Position numbers and translations under genes: made by a program
Assembly: GCF_010183535.1 (NCBI RefSeq)
Contig: NC_071333.1
Location: 1,488,001-1,552,000, forward strand
Reading direction: 5' to 3'
From: Caenorhabditis remanei
Taxonomy: Eukaryota; Nematoda; Chromadorea; Rhabditida; Rhabditidae
DNA: 64,000 bases
Notes under the pieces: model-generated
Database searches by the model: none
Told to the model about the DNA's origin: nothing
What the model saw: the letters and a program-made list of their open reading frames with translations, nothing else
Shown here: one piece after another, positions 44,089 through 55,415 of the stretch
Layout: the number at the start of each line of letters is the position of its first letter
Position numbering within the stretch: the first letter of the stretch is position 1

Positions 44089-47000
44089 TAAGAAAAATCC
44101 CAGACCAGTTTTTTAGTAAAGATTTTAGACATGATCATTCGAAAGTTTTAATTCAATTTTCTGTTTATGTTTTTAAAATCAATTCATTTTTTCATAAGTT
44201 TTTAAGATTCTCTCGGTTAAATAATAATAATCAGACTTGTCGAAAATTGGGCCTGCCCGGTCGGCCCAGATTCAAAAATGGTTACTCATTTTTTAACACT
44301 TTTTTTGATAGTTTTCCAAAATTTAGAATAAATGTGCTTAAATTATCATACATATCATCTTTATTTCCTTTCGATTTAATTTTGAACGTTTAGTTGAAAA
44401 CTTGATTTTTTTCAGAAAAAAACTCAGAATATTAAAAAAAAACTATTCAAATTTGAGTTCAAAGCGGCCGAACCGACCGGTGCCTTGTCCGCTAATAATT
44501 GCGTTGTCTGAATTGCACAAACTAAAAAAACCGTATCAATATTTGCCCAAATTCTCTGAACCAAACAAATTTATGACAATTGTTTACAAGTTCTCTAGTT
44601 TAAAATGAGCTGAATTGAGTTTTGTTCAAAAGACAGTTGAAGGTTGCATCTCAACAAAAATAACATGTTACATCATCTCATCATTCACATTCCACACCGC
44701 AGATGTTGTTTGATCAGTAAAAAACCGGCTTCACTATAATTGAGTAATCCAACAAATTATACGACAAAATCGTGTTTTGTGTATTTTTTTTTCTGAATTT
44801 ACAGAGTTAACATATTTAAAGTTAAAATATTTAAATATTTCGATAACGACTTGTGAAATCAGGGAATTTCACAACATTTTTTTTTCATTCCAGTTCTTAA
44901 AATATTGAAACGCCCACTCAAACAATTTTCTCAGCCCTGGTCCTGATAACATTTTCAGCGTTTCCACATATCGTGTGTCACTGGTTGTAATTGCTTACGG
45001 TCTTGGACGCTTACGGTCCAATTTTATTGATATCAAAACTTTGCGCTCAAATCCTTTTTTCCACCTATGTACTGTGTCCTACTTTTCAGTCAAACAAGAT
45101 TTTTTGTGGTCTTGATTCGAAAAAACTTATTCGGTTTTGCCCGTTCCATTTCTGGTACCATCATCCCATATGTTATCATTCCTTGGATTTCCCTCTACAG
45201 AGTATCAACTATCCCAACTTAAATGTTTCCCCGTACTTTTTTATGCAACGCTATTTATTCGGTCCCCCAATTTCCTTTGCATCAGCAACAACATGTGAAA
45301 GTGTGTATTGGGTTGGCAGAACTGCGTGCGGAGAGGACGGCAAGGCGAAGATGTCAGCACGTCACATTTCTCCAACAATCTGCATTTTTCGTGTTTTTCC
45401 ACAAGACACTACACTATTTTCTTCTTCTGGTGCTATCTGAGTCTCGTTTCCCTCTTCTGCCGCGGCGTGTTCGGGCAATATTGATTTGCACTACGCTCTA
45501 GTCCTCGGAGGGCAGCGTGTGTTCGCATTATGGGACGAAAGTCCGAAAGGTAGAAGAAGGAGAGGTTCTAGAGAAAAAGGGAAAAGAGAAGGAAAATAGT
45601 AGAAGAAACGCTATTGGGAGTCACTGGGTGATGAAACGAACACAAAAAATGAAACCAATTAAAAATCAAGTATTTATTATGAACGGGGAAAGTAGGAAAC
45701 ATAATAGAGGTTTTAAAACGAAAAAGTGATCTGGAGGACACGAAATTGGAAAAAAAGCTACCGAAGTACTATTTAGGCATCATAAGGTCAGTAAAACAAA
45801 CTTCAATAGTGTGGTTCGGAGGTGAATAAGAAAAATTAAGACATACAACTGGGAAATTAACTATTTCTGATACTTGGAGGTTTCCAAGTGGGAAATAGGA
45901 GATTAGAGTTCAACAGCTAACAATATGATGAATCAGATTGAAAGAGAACGTGGTTTCCGTCAGCGATGGTTGTTGGATTCCATCCATTATCCAATAGTCG
46001 ATCTGAAACAAAATTTTTCACGGAGAGTACCGACTAGTTAGGTTCTTATCACTAACCGCCAAAAGACCACCAATATTCGATTATCCATGGCATCCAAATG
46101 ATCATGAAGCTGATTCTTCTCGTTTCGATATTGAATCTTGGTGATTCTTTGCTTAAAACTAAGTGATTTGTGATTATTGAACTGGGGGTTGAGTCACTTC
46201 ATAATTTTTCTAAAAAATAATTTGTATTAAATGGATGCAGTTGTGAAAAACTACTCACCGACTTATCGAATGATCGTTCTGCTTTAAGATTTCAAGGTTT
46301 CCATTTTCAGTTGTCTTCATTATTCTGATTTTCCCGCATCCAACGATCGTAACACGGGACATCTGAGAAACATTTTGTGTAGGTCCCGATTTCTTCCGCA
46401 TGACGTGTTTGTCCTAACAGTTTTGCTCTAAATCAAATCCTTTTCTTTGAATAAGTCTTCCTTTTGATATCCAGAGTTAGGCTACTGGGTCTACTGTATG
46501 AAATTCGACCATTTTTGATAGGTTTTTTATTTTTTGGTCGATGTCACAGGTTCTTCTCGCTGCCTCATATCCAACATATGCCTCGAAACGAGCGAATTCT
46601 CAAAACAGTCGCAGTCAACTGCAGGAAAGCGCTGATTTTCCTGAAAAATTGTAAAAATTACTTTTTTTGAAGTGAATACACAGGTATTTTCAAAAAGTTT
46701 GATAGGAACCGTTGTATGAGTCAAGTATTCAGGGAAAGAAAACTTACGTTATGGTAAAGTAGTACGGAATTGTTCCACCAGTGCCGGACCTTCAGAATTT
46801 ATTGATTTTTGTGTTGAATCCCCGTCGTTTCTCCTCTTTCATTGTCCCAGTGAATTGAAAACCTGCAAAAATCATTTTCGTGATTGAAAAGAATACAAAG
46901 AAATGAATAAGTACAAATAACCGGAAAGAAGCTGTTTACAAACACAAGCAACTATCATTGCATTTGGGGAAATTTTTTTTTAATCAGTCTTTTTGTGAAT

Positions 47001-47397
47001 TTTCATAAATCTGTTCACAACATCTCAACAAAAAATGTATTAATAAACTTTTAATCCAAGATTTGATAAGGAAAAAGTCGAAACATCACTGGAAACCGTG
47101 AAAAATCTTAGAAAATAGCTCGAAAAAATTCACAGATGACACTAATCGTGTCGAGACCAAAGGGAGGGGGAAGTGAGGAGGGAAAGTGCGCTCTTTTGAG
47201 AATCCATGTTTCTTGAGACAAAAAAACTTTTTTTGTTGAAGTTAAAGCCATGTAGAATACATTTTTTAAACAACGAACTTGGAAAATAAAAGAAAAAATT
47301 AGGTTTCTGTTGAGTGATTGAATTATTGACAGAAATAGACGTTACAAAAGGAATTAATCAAAAAGGATAAAACTAAATACATCTCAATAAAATATTT
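44089..47397. other. Intergenic, no gene supported
   Basis: AT-rich. Includes a GGGCCTGCCCGGTCGGCCC patch at 44248-44268 related to GC patches in the intron at 55992-56418, and 45990-46075, an inverted relative of 54110-54200. Open frames here lack splice partners and domains. Confidence 0.5.
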
Positions 47398-47862
47398 TTA
47401 CATCATCACCAAAGAAAAAGAAATGGAGGTTGGGAGGGAAGGAGGAGAGGAGGTCGTTGATATAGAAATGAGAAACAGGAGGGGACCACTACATGATATC
47501 AAAATGACAATTGACCCTGACAGAATATGAACGATTACAGAGAAAATCAGCAAACCAGTTGATAATGAGAGAGAGGACACCAAAAGTGTATAGTTTAGCA
47601 ATTAGGAGTAGGTGATCAACATCAAATGCTTTTTGGAAATCAAACAATATAATATCAAGGGTTTTGTGGGACTTGAGGATGGATTTGTAGGCCGAGAAAG
47701 AATAAATTAGGGATTCAGTACATGAACGGCGAGGGAGAAAACCAAATTGATAGGGGCTGAATTTGTGGCTAAAGGAAACACATAAATATCGACAGATAAT
47801 ACGTTAAAAAAATAGGAAAACGGATCGGTGAGAGATATGTGGAGTGGTTTGGGCTCACAAAA
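47398..47862 (-). pseudogene. Non-LTR reverse transcriptase relic
   Basis: Minus-strand translation in shifting frames gives recognisable RT pieces: SLTDPFSYFF, then INLVF-type and LPRRSCTESLIYS, SHKTLDIILFDFQKAFDVDH (motif A), and NWFADFLCNRSYSVRV. The YADD motif and thumb are missing, and stops and frameshifts break the frame. It resembles the intact element at 8013-10034 in block order but is much diverged. It begins about 10 bp past the 3' end of the gene at 47873. Confidence 0.8.
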
Positions 47863-47871
47863 TTTCAGATT

Positions 47872-47877
47872 TTTATT
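47872..47877 (-). terminator. AATAAA poly(A) signal overlapping the stop codon
   Basis: On the minus strand the sequence GAATAAAAATC contains both the TAA stop and a canonical AATAAA signal, implying a 3' UTR of only about 15-25 nt. Confidence 0.6.
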
Positions 47878-49086
47878 CGAAATCGACAAAATCGTCATAG
47901 AAAACTTCCGGCTCCGTCTTCGCGACTTCATCTAGCCACTCACGGACACGTTCGTAAGTCTCTTCTCCAGTTGGGCCTGTAATAACATGTTTGAGTGAAC
48001 GACAAGACACTATTTTCAATAATATAAAACACAACTGACCAGGATCTTGCAGAATTCGGAACTCCTGTTTTTCCGGTTTCTCCAGCAATTCTGATGTCGT
48101 TGAAGAAGACATTTGAGTTGGGTCTGTAATAACATTGTTTGAGCGACAAGAAAAACGGGAAAAACAAAGGAAAAAAAGTTGCCTACTTTAACAATACGGC
48201 TCTACACAATTTGATACCTACTTTTCTTGAACACTTTTAGATTATTATTTTCTACAATAAAAAATACAACTGACCAGGATCTTGCTGATTTTGGGACTCC
48301 TGTTCTTTGGGTTTCTCCAGCACTCCTGCAATTGCTGAACATGGCATTGGAGGCTTGTTGGGCTCAGATTTGCTCTTTTCTTCCCTTCTTCTATTCCTTT
48401 TTTCCAATCCCTTGCTCTTTGCTTCTTTAAACTTATCAGTCTCCGACGCGATCCATTCTTTTTCGATGCCTTTTGTTGGTACACGTCGGGATTCTTTGAT
48501 CTTTTTTGGTGGTTCCCCCAACAAAACATATTGTGAACACTCCTCCATGAATGCTTCATCAATACCTCTTCGTCTTTCAGATGCATTCCGCGGTCTAACA
48601 TTTCCTTTCTTGTACATGCGACGAAATGATTTATTGATCCCAACGTTGTCCTCTACTCTTAGCATTTCAGTAATTCGTATCGCTTCCTCCGTGCCCCTAT
48701 CAACTTGCTCAATAGACAAAAAACTGCCCGGTGTTTTACATTTCCTTGGTAGATTGTTGGGATCCACTGGTTCTTCTGGAACGGGGTCGTTTGTGATTGT
48801 AAACACCGCGTTTTTTTTCATCTTTGGTGAAATCTCTCTGTAAACTCCTCCAGTGCAACTCTTCTTCTTTCGTCATCTCCCAACGAGGTGTCCGAGTACG
48901 TGGATCGTTTAGATAGGGAACATCCCAATCGCGATAAGCTTCTTCGAATTTCTCATGAGCCTTCTTGCGGAGTTCCTCTTTGTATGCAAGGTATTTTTCT
49001 CTCGACTTTTTTCCATCGATTTCCTCTTCCTCATAGCCATCAAGTGGGCTGAGAAGACGTCTCCTTGGGTATAAGTCGCCCGACAT
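47873..49086 (-). CDS. Uncharacterised charged protein, 3 exons, frame slip in an A8 run
   Basis: Exons 49086-48275, 48123-48040 and 47976-47873. The ATG lies 2 nt behind a TTATTTCAG acceptor (49097-49089), so it is probably trans-spliced. The first exon opens with MSGDLYPRRRLLSPLDGYEE and a Glu/Lys-rich probably helical region, but runs into a stop at 48736. A second frame, one base away, continues from 48821 through PVPEEPVDPNNLPRK to the exon end and joins both later exons in phase. The switch falls at eight A (plus-strand T8, 48811-48818); seven would give one frame of 332 residues. The end of exon 1 (VLEKPKEQESQNQQDP) and exon 2 (LLEKPEKQEFRILQDP) are duplicates. Family not recognised. 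It could be a sequencing error, a true pseudogene, or two separate starts. Confidence 0.62.
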
Positions 49087-49097
49087 TTCTGAAATAA

Positions 49098-49999
49098 GTA
49101 AGAACTAATTATAGTTAGAAGTTCGCTACGAAACAAGTTTTTTATAATTACGTTTCTGGTACTGACATATTAGAAAGTTGTTCAAAAGGATTATAGAGTA
49201 TCAAGGATGTGCAGAACTAAAAATTTCGGAAATTTCAGAACTCGGAACTTTTCCAAATTTTATTTTCGGAAATTCCGGAAATCTAGGAAACCCGATTTTT
49301 CAAATTTTTCATTGTCAAAATCAATAAATCTGCAGTAAAAACCCAAAATTTTGTGAATTTTGGCTCAGGTGTGACGTTTTGGCACCGTTCATGTTGGGTT
49401 TGCAGCAATTTCTTTTGATTCTGCACAAACTCTTTTTTTTATCATCATGAAATATATGAAATTTTGAATATTTTCAATTTCCATTCTGCATAGCCTGTAG
49501 ACAATCTAAATTTAATAGACTTGTGGGTTTTTTAAATGTTTGCCTTGCTGGACCAAAAGTTATGATTTGAAAAGTTTAATTAAACTATAATACCACTTCA
49601 GGACTAATATACTAGTAAACTATAAATCTCGGGGATTCTAGTTACTTTTAAAGGAATAAGAACTGCCTAACTTCATCAAACTAGGTTCAATTACTCCAAA
49701 ATAAGGATTGCTTACTATATATTTGGTAGGATAATTACGGGGAGCATCTTAAATCTTACAAAAAACTATATGACAATTTTTTGTCTTTGAACTTCACTCA
49801 CTTTTAGGTTAACTGTTGTTTGAATAACTTTTGATCTTTGATTAAATGAGATATGGGATAAAAGAATCCCGTGGGAAGCAATCTCTCATCAATTGACTCT
49901 TTTTTTCTCTGAAAATAAGAAAATATCATTCGTTATAAAAAATAAAATAAAAAAATAAAAAAAAAATATCATTCGAAAATATCATTTGTTTTGCCTTTT
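49098..49999. other. Intergenic upstream of the 47873-49086 gene
   Basis: AT-rich. 49222-49290 has a TTTCGGAAATTCCGGAAA-type patch, a small relative of the palindromic element at 58548-59185. No gene seen. Confidence 0.45.
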
Positions 50000-50265
50000 C
50001 CAGTTGAAAATGCCAAACTTTGAGAGTGCGTCATGGTAAAACTAACTGTCACACAAAATAAATTTTCATGGATCAAACAGACCAAGGGTAGAACTCCATT
50101 TTTGTAGTTGACCACTTTTCTGTGCGGTGACTTTCTAGAGAGTTATTGTAATTTCGAATGGACCGCTCAAAAATCGCACTATTTTGCATTAAATGGGTTA
50201 ATTTGAGGGAGAACTTACTTTTTCGATACGTAACTTGCTACGAAGTCACCGCACAAAAAAGTGAT
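50000..50265. mobile_element. Partial copy of the 50508 foldback family
   Basis: Matches one arm (GTTGAAAATGCCAAACTTTGAGAGTG..., AACTCCATTTTTGTAGTTGAC, CTTTCTAGAGAGTTATTG) and the start of the other (AAGTCACCGCACAAAAAAG), but lacks the outer right end. Confidence 0.65.
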
Positions 50266-50507
50266 CTTTCTCATTTGTCTGATCTTTCACTTCTACCGCA
50301 GTTTGTTACCATAGACCCTTTCAACTCGTCTTATTATTCATCAGTCACAGTAATCTGTGAAGATCTTCTTTCATTCATCCTATTCGCCAGAGATTACCCT
50401 CATTTCATCCATTTCCGAACATTGCCATCTTTTGATTTATATTTTTCCGTAAGCAACGTTTTTAAAGTGTTTTTTTTTCCTAGTCTTGCTTCACCAGTAT
50501 TCATATA

Positions 50508-50959
50508 CAGTACCGGACAAAAAGCTATCAAGTTTTGCCGTTTACAGTTGATATTGCCCAACTATGAGGGTGTGTCATGGTAACACTGATTGACCCCTCA
50601 AATATAAGACTAATAAATCATAATGATCAAAATTAGAGCTGCATTTTTGTAGTTGACACCTTTTTTCTACGGACACTCCCTAGAGAGTTGTGGTAATTTT
50701 AAGACGACAGCTCAAAAATCACTCTATTTTGCACTAAAATTGGGCGATTTAAGGGAGAAATTACTTTATCGATTCGTAACTTGATAGGGAGTGCTCGTAC
50801 AAAAAAGTTGTCAACTACAAAAATGAAGCTCTACATTTAATCTCTATGATTTATTAGTAATCTTTTTCATAGGTCAGTCAGAATTTCCATGGCACACCCT
50901 CAAAGTTGGGCAATTTTAACTGAAAACGGTGAAACTTGATAGCTTTTTGTCCGGTACTG
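50508..50959. mobile_element. Foldback element with CAGTACCGGACAAAA ends and TA duplication
   Basis: 452-bp palindrome. The left end CAGTACCGGACAAAAAGCT is matched exactly by the complement of the right end, with TA at 50506-50507 and 50960-50961. The arms share the internal blocks of the copies at 11048 and 18431. The CAGT start plus TA target is the Tc1/mariner pattern. Noncoding. Confidence 0.9.
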
Positions 50960-51499
50960 TATCTGATAAAATATCTCCAAACAGCATGAATTTGCAAGCT
51001 AACAAAGCAGGCTCGACAAAGCACCGGGTCTTGCCGAGTTTCGTTAGATTCTTTATCAAACGTAAGGCATTTCACCCCGATGTGTCTGTATCAATTTTGA
51101 TGCAAATCATCTAATTTCAAAATCAGACGAAGTTACTGAATCATCGGTAGTCTCGCTTTGAAGCTTCGTTTTTTTTGGAATACCAAACCATGAGTTAAGT
51201 GAATGTGGTGGTTTTCCTTTCTTTTTTTGTGTAAGGCAACAATGAGTGCGGAGACGAGACCGCAAGAAAGTAATGCGAAAAGAGAGAGAGAGAGTGTTCG
51301 AGAAAAATACGCAAACATCGCGACGCACACACCGCGACGACATATTGCACGGTTTTTTGTTGTTTTAATTTTTCAACTCTATTTTTCATTATATTTTAGC
51401 TTTTACGCTTCAAAAACTTCAATTCTTAATATTTAAAAAAAATTAAAGTGCTCATTTTTCAGAGGAACAAAGAAACCAAACAAGAAATAAAGAGAATGA

Positions 51500-52580
51500 A
51501 ATCAAAAAGCACTGGAAACACGAAAATCGATAATTACTGGTAATCTGCTCATTTGTCGTTTAAAATTAATACAAAACCACCGGTATACAGCAAATAATTT
51601 TCAGGAGTGACTTGTCGGATAAGAAATTTGCACGTGAGATTAAAAATGGCGTATTGGACAAGAATTTGGAGTGATGGAATGCAATTTGGATCAAAAATCG
51701 CGGAAAATCAAAGAAAAACGAAAAAACAACAAGTATCAGAAGATATATTCTCATTAGAACGATTAAAAGATGTATTTGATAATTAAAATAAAACGGAAAA
51801 ACATTTTGGCTACTGGAGCACATGGAGCGTCAACAAGAAGCAGTGACATCGTGGAAACGACTGGAGAACCGAAAAAATTGGAGAATAATGTTATTGGACT
51901 CCAAAAAATAGAAGAGAATCAAGCAAACAAACATTGGGTAAGCTTTTTTTTAAACATTTCTCTTGAAAAGGTGAATATTGACTTGCTGGCACTAAGAAAC
52001 TTTCAGAAACATCGGATCAACAAGCGACAGAGTGATTACAGCTGCGTATATCAGTGAAAGCTCCGCTCAAAACGTTTTTGGTCAAATTTCAGAATATCAG
52101 AATGCTGAAAACGGCACAAGAAGATTGGGAACGCCGTTGAATTGAATTGACTCATTCCTGAAAGCGCTGTTGAATGTAGGACAAAGTCTATGGTGGTCAA
52201 TCGAAATTATTTTGATATGAATTCGTGGCCAGTTGGAGATATTGGCCTCTGATTTGAGGAAATGGGAAATGTAAGTATTTTCACAAAAATTATTCTTGAA
52301 ACATGACGAATAACCACGAACAAAAGCAAATTTTCCGAAACATCGTTGAAGAATGAATCTGAAATTGGCAGAAGCGAGTCTGGAACGACTGACAAGTTCA
52401 AAATAACATGAAATGATTGGAAAAAATACAAACTGGAAAACTGAACTACTGGGAGCGATGTGAAATTCGACGAATTTCTCAGAAAGTACCATCCGAGTCT
52501 GCTGTTTCAATCTTGACAGCACCCGAGAATAGTTTGAAGACCAAATTGGAAAACTGATGACAAGTAAGCCAGATTTTGAC
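51500..52580 (+). pseudogene. Decayed tandem gene copy 1
   Basis: Homologous to 52600-53510. An exon-like block (ATTTTGGCTACTGGAGCACATGG ... AAACATTGG|GTAAGC) and a second one after AACTTTCAG (52003 on; ACAGCTGCGTATATCAG) have intact splice signals, but frames are interrupted or disagree with the sister copy. The encoded product is not recognised. Confidence 0.5.
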
Positions 52581-52599
52581 TCAAAAATCTTGATGCGAA

Positions 52600-53510
52600 C
52601 ATGGAACAGCAACGATAAAAACTTGGTTCACTGAAAAGGAGCATGGTTGAACAATCGGTGCACTGAAAGAAAAGAGAAAAAAACAGAATTATGGAAAGAA
52701 AATTGGACAAGAATTTGACGTGATGGGGTGCAATTTGGGTCAAAAATCGGAAATTTGAAGAAGAAAAGAAGAAAAAGACAAGTAGAAAAAACTGTCTCCA
52801 TATTGGTACAATAAAAAAACGAAATTAACAATTTAAATGAATAGGAATGGAATTTTGGCGGCTGGAGCACACGGAACGTCGAAAAAAAGCAGTAAAGTTG
52901 TAAAAACCACTGAGGCACGGAAAAAGTTAATGCTACTGGACTCCAAAAAGCGGAAGAGAATCAAGAAAACAAACATTCGGTAAGTTTTTTTTTCAAAAAT
53001 TGTCTTGAAAAGGTGAATATTAACTCGCTGACATGAACAAACTTTCAGAAGCATCGAATCAACGAGCAGAAGACTGTCTACAGCTGCGTATATCAGAGAA
53101 ACCTCCCCTCAAAACGTTTTGGTTAAACTTCCAATGTTTGGAAAGCTTAAAATGGCACCAGAAGACTTGAAACGCTGTTGAATTGGAAACATTCACATCT
53201 AAAATTTCTGCAGAAGAGGGGACGAACTCTATGCCAATTGAAAAAGTTTTCGAAATGAATGCGCAACCGTTTTCCAACCAATTATGAGATATTGGCCTTC
53301 GAATTGAAAGAATGGAAAATGTTCAGGAAAGGCATGGGGGTAAGTAGTTTTCAAAAATTCGTTCTTGCAACATAACAAACGACCCTCGAACAAGGACAAA
53401 TTTTCAGAAACGTCGTCGAAGAATATATCTGAAATTGGCAGAGGCAAGTCTGGAAGATTGAGATGCTCAAAATAGCATAAAGTAATTGGAAACAATTGAA
53501 AACTTAAAAA
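52600..53510 (+). pseudogene. Decayed tandem gene copy 2
   Basis: Same layout as copy 1: ATTTTGGCGGCTGGAGCACACGG ... AAACATTCG|GTAAG, then ACTTTCAG|AAGCATCGAATC and ACAGCTGCGTATATCAGAG. A frame reading LLDSKKRKRIKKTNI at the first donor is basic; in copy 1 the same frame has a stop. Offset from copy 1 is about 1.07 kb. Confidence 0.5.
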
Positions 53511-53569
53511 TTCAACATCTGGAAGGAATGTAAAACTGGTGGGAAGGTCGGAAAGGCTGGTGGTTAGCT

Positions 53570-54720
53570 AAATGAACATCCTCACACATGACGCGCTTCA
53601 GAATTGAAGACAGATGACAGAATCATGAATTGGGACCTATTTCGGAACAAAAACCTCAAATTTTCAAAGAATTGAAGGTGTTGCTCAACAATATTTTCAC
53701 CATAAGAGTCGACCAGGGATCATTCAGAAGTAACTGAAATCTGTGAGTTTCGGCTTCTGTTTTGAAGTACATGAATAATTATTGATTTTTAGAAACAACT
53801 ATCCAAATCTTCTGTTTTAATTCTCTCAACCCCTGAGAGTTGAAAATTGAGGGATAACGGAGAAATCGAATATCTACATGAAATCGTGATTCGGGTTATG
53901 AATTGGTTTCGAAACCCCCACTCGCTGAAACACTCCACCCGATATGGAACCTACCACTGGAAAGATATAACCTGTTCATTTTTCTACCAAAATCCAGGTT
54001 AGCGAAGTCAACGGAGATGTGGTGTATATTTTGATACGAGATTTTCAACCCATTTGCTGAGAGTCTCACAAAAGGCTCAGAAGTGGAATGTTCGAAGAAT
54101 GGTGGTCTTTTGGCGGTTAGTGATAGGAATTAGACTAATCGGTACTCTCCGTGAAAGATTTTGCTTCAGGGAGATTATTAGATAATGGACAGGAAGAAAC
54201 TGCTGAAATCGTGGTGAGTGAAACAAATGGTCGGAAGTTCAAATGAAATCCGGCATCGAATCATGAAAATCGAGTTATGTCTACAAAAAAAAAACAAAAG
54301 AAGTCAACTAAGAATGGTTCACAGACCAATTATTGAAATAAGTAAGTTCGGGTTTTGTTCGGAAGCACAATATTAATTATCGATTTTAAAAACGATCATT
54401 CGAATATGCTATTTCAATCTTGGAGCTGTTTGCAAATCAACTCGAAAAATAAATTGCGAGTCGATGCTGATGAAAACCATGATGCTTGGTGCGCGGTCAC
54501 AACTAAAAATAATACAAATCAAAACGTTTCTGGTCCTTTCAACAGTAAAATGATCGATGTAAGTATTTTTCCTCGAAATTCTACGAAATCATGAAACATG
54601 GACTAAAAACTCAAAATTTTCAGGAATATCGACGCAGTAGATTTATGAAACTTTTGCTTGCAACATCATCAAAACTCCTTTTCAATCAAGTGGGAGGGAT
54701 CGATCAAGTGTAAGGAGCAA
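53570..54720 (+). pseudogene. More diverged third copy or relic
   Basis: Patches of the same family (CTTCTGTTTTAATTCTCTC..., GCTATTTCAATCTTGGAGC..., GTAAGTATTTTTCCTCGAAAT with later TTTTCAG at about 54623) recur here without an open frame. 54110-54200 is an inverted dispersed repeat also seen at 45990-46075. Confidence 0.35.
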
Positions 54721-54779
54721 GATAATCGGAAACTAAAATGGAGGAAAGTGTCTCTCGCCTGGTAAATGCTCTGAAGCTC

Positions 54780-55210
54780 CAACCGTTCACCTCCTTTTCT
54801 TCGCATTTATAAAATTCGACCTTTTCACCAACTGCTATCTCAATTGTCTATCTCTCCCTGCATTTTGCTCATTCTTTGTTTTTCTCTTTTCTTCTCCCTT
54901 CTCCCAATAATATCTCGCCAATAGGTGTCGTTTCTGTCGCATTACACCTTTATTTTATTCTGGACTGAACATTCTTTATGTGATGCCAAATTTCAACATG
55001 TATTGATTCTTAATCACTGTTTCGATGTTTCCGTTTCAATATTTATGCATTTTGTACTCATCGATTATTATCTTCTCTTTTATTTTCCCACGTTTGTTAT
55101 TCAAATTTTATCAATTTTCTCTTATTTTTATGAAAAATGGTTTGTTTTCTACCGTAAATGCTGTTTTGCGACGTGTCATTTTTTCCCATCATTTCCTTTT
55201 TCCTCTTTGC
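54780..55210 (+). promoter_or_regulatory. Upstream region of the homeodomain/OB gene, repeated at 63390-63960
   Basis: Pyrimidine-rich block with landmarks GCATTTATAAAATTCGACC, CAACTGCTATCTCAATTG, GCCAATAGGTGTCGTTTCTG and TTTATGTGATGCCAAATTTC. The same order appears after the gene end. A TATA-like TTTATAAAAT is present. Promoter function is inferred from position and duplication only. Confidence 0.45.
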
Positions 55211-55415
55211 CCTGAATGAGCCACAAGAGTTAATCGCTGATAGAAATCTTGAATAGTAAGATTTATAAATATTTTCAGAAGTCTATGCTCCAATTTTTGG
55301 AGTTTTTCATTAATGGGTGTTAGAATCGCCTTAACTATATCTGCTTATGTTATGCTTCTCTCGCGTATTGATTTTTTTTGACTAATTTTTCCGAAAACTT
55401 TAAATTGATATTCAG

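Noticed and set aside
44991..45440. 149-codon plus-strand frame
   Set aside because: No domain, no acceptor before the ATG and an overlapping frame of similar length in another phase; not convincing.
50158..50583. 141-codon plus-strand frame
   Set aside because: It starts inside the partial foldback element and ends inside the next one, so it is a composite of transposon and spacer sequence.
52097..53495. Several minus-strand frames (up to 171 codons)
   Set aside because: Antisense to the decayed tandem copies; the splice signals of those copies are on the plus strand.
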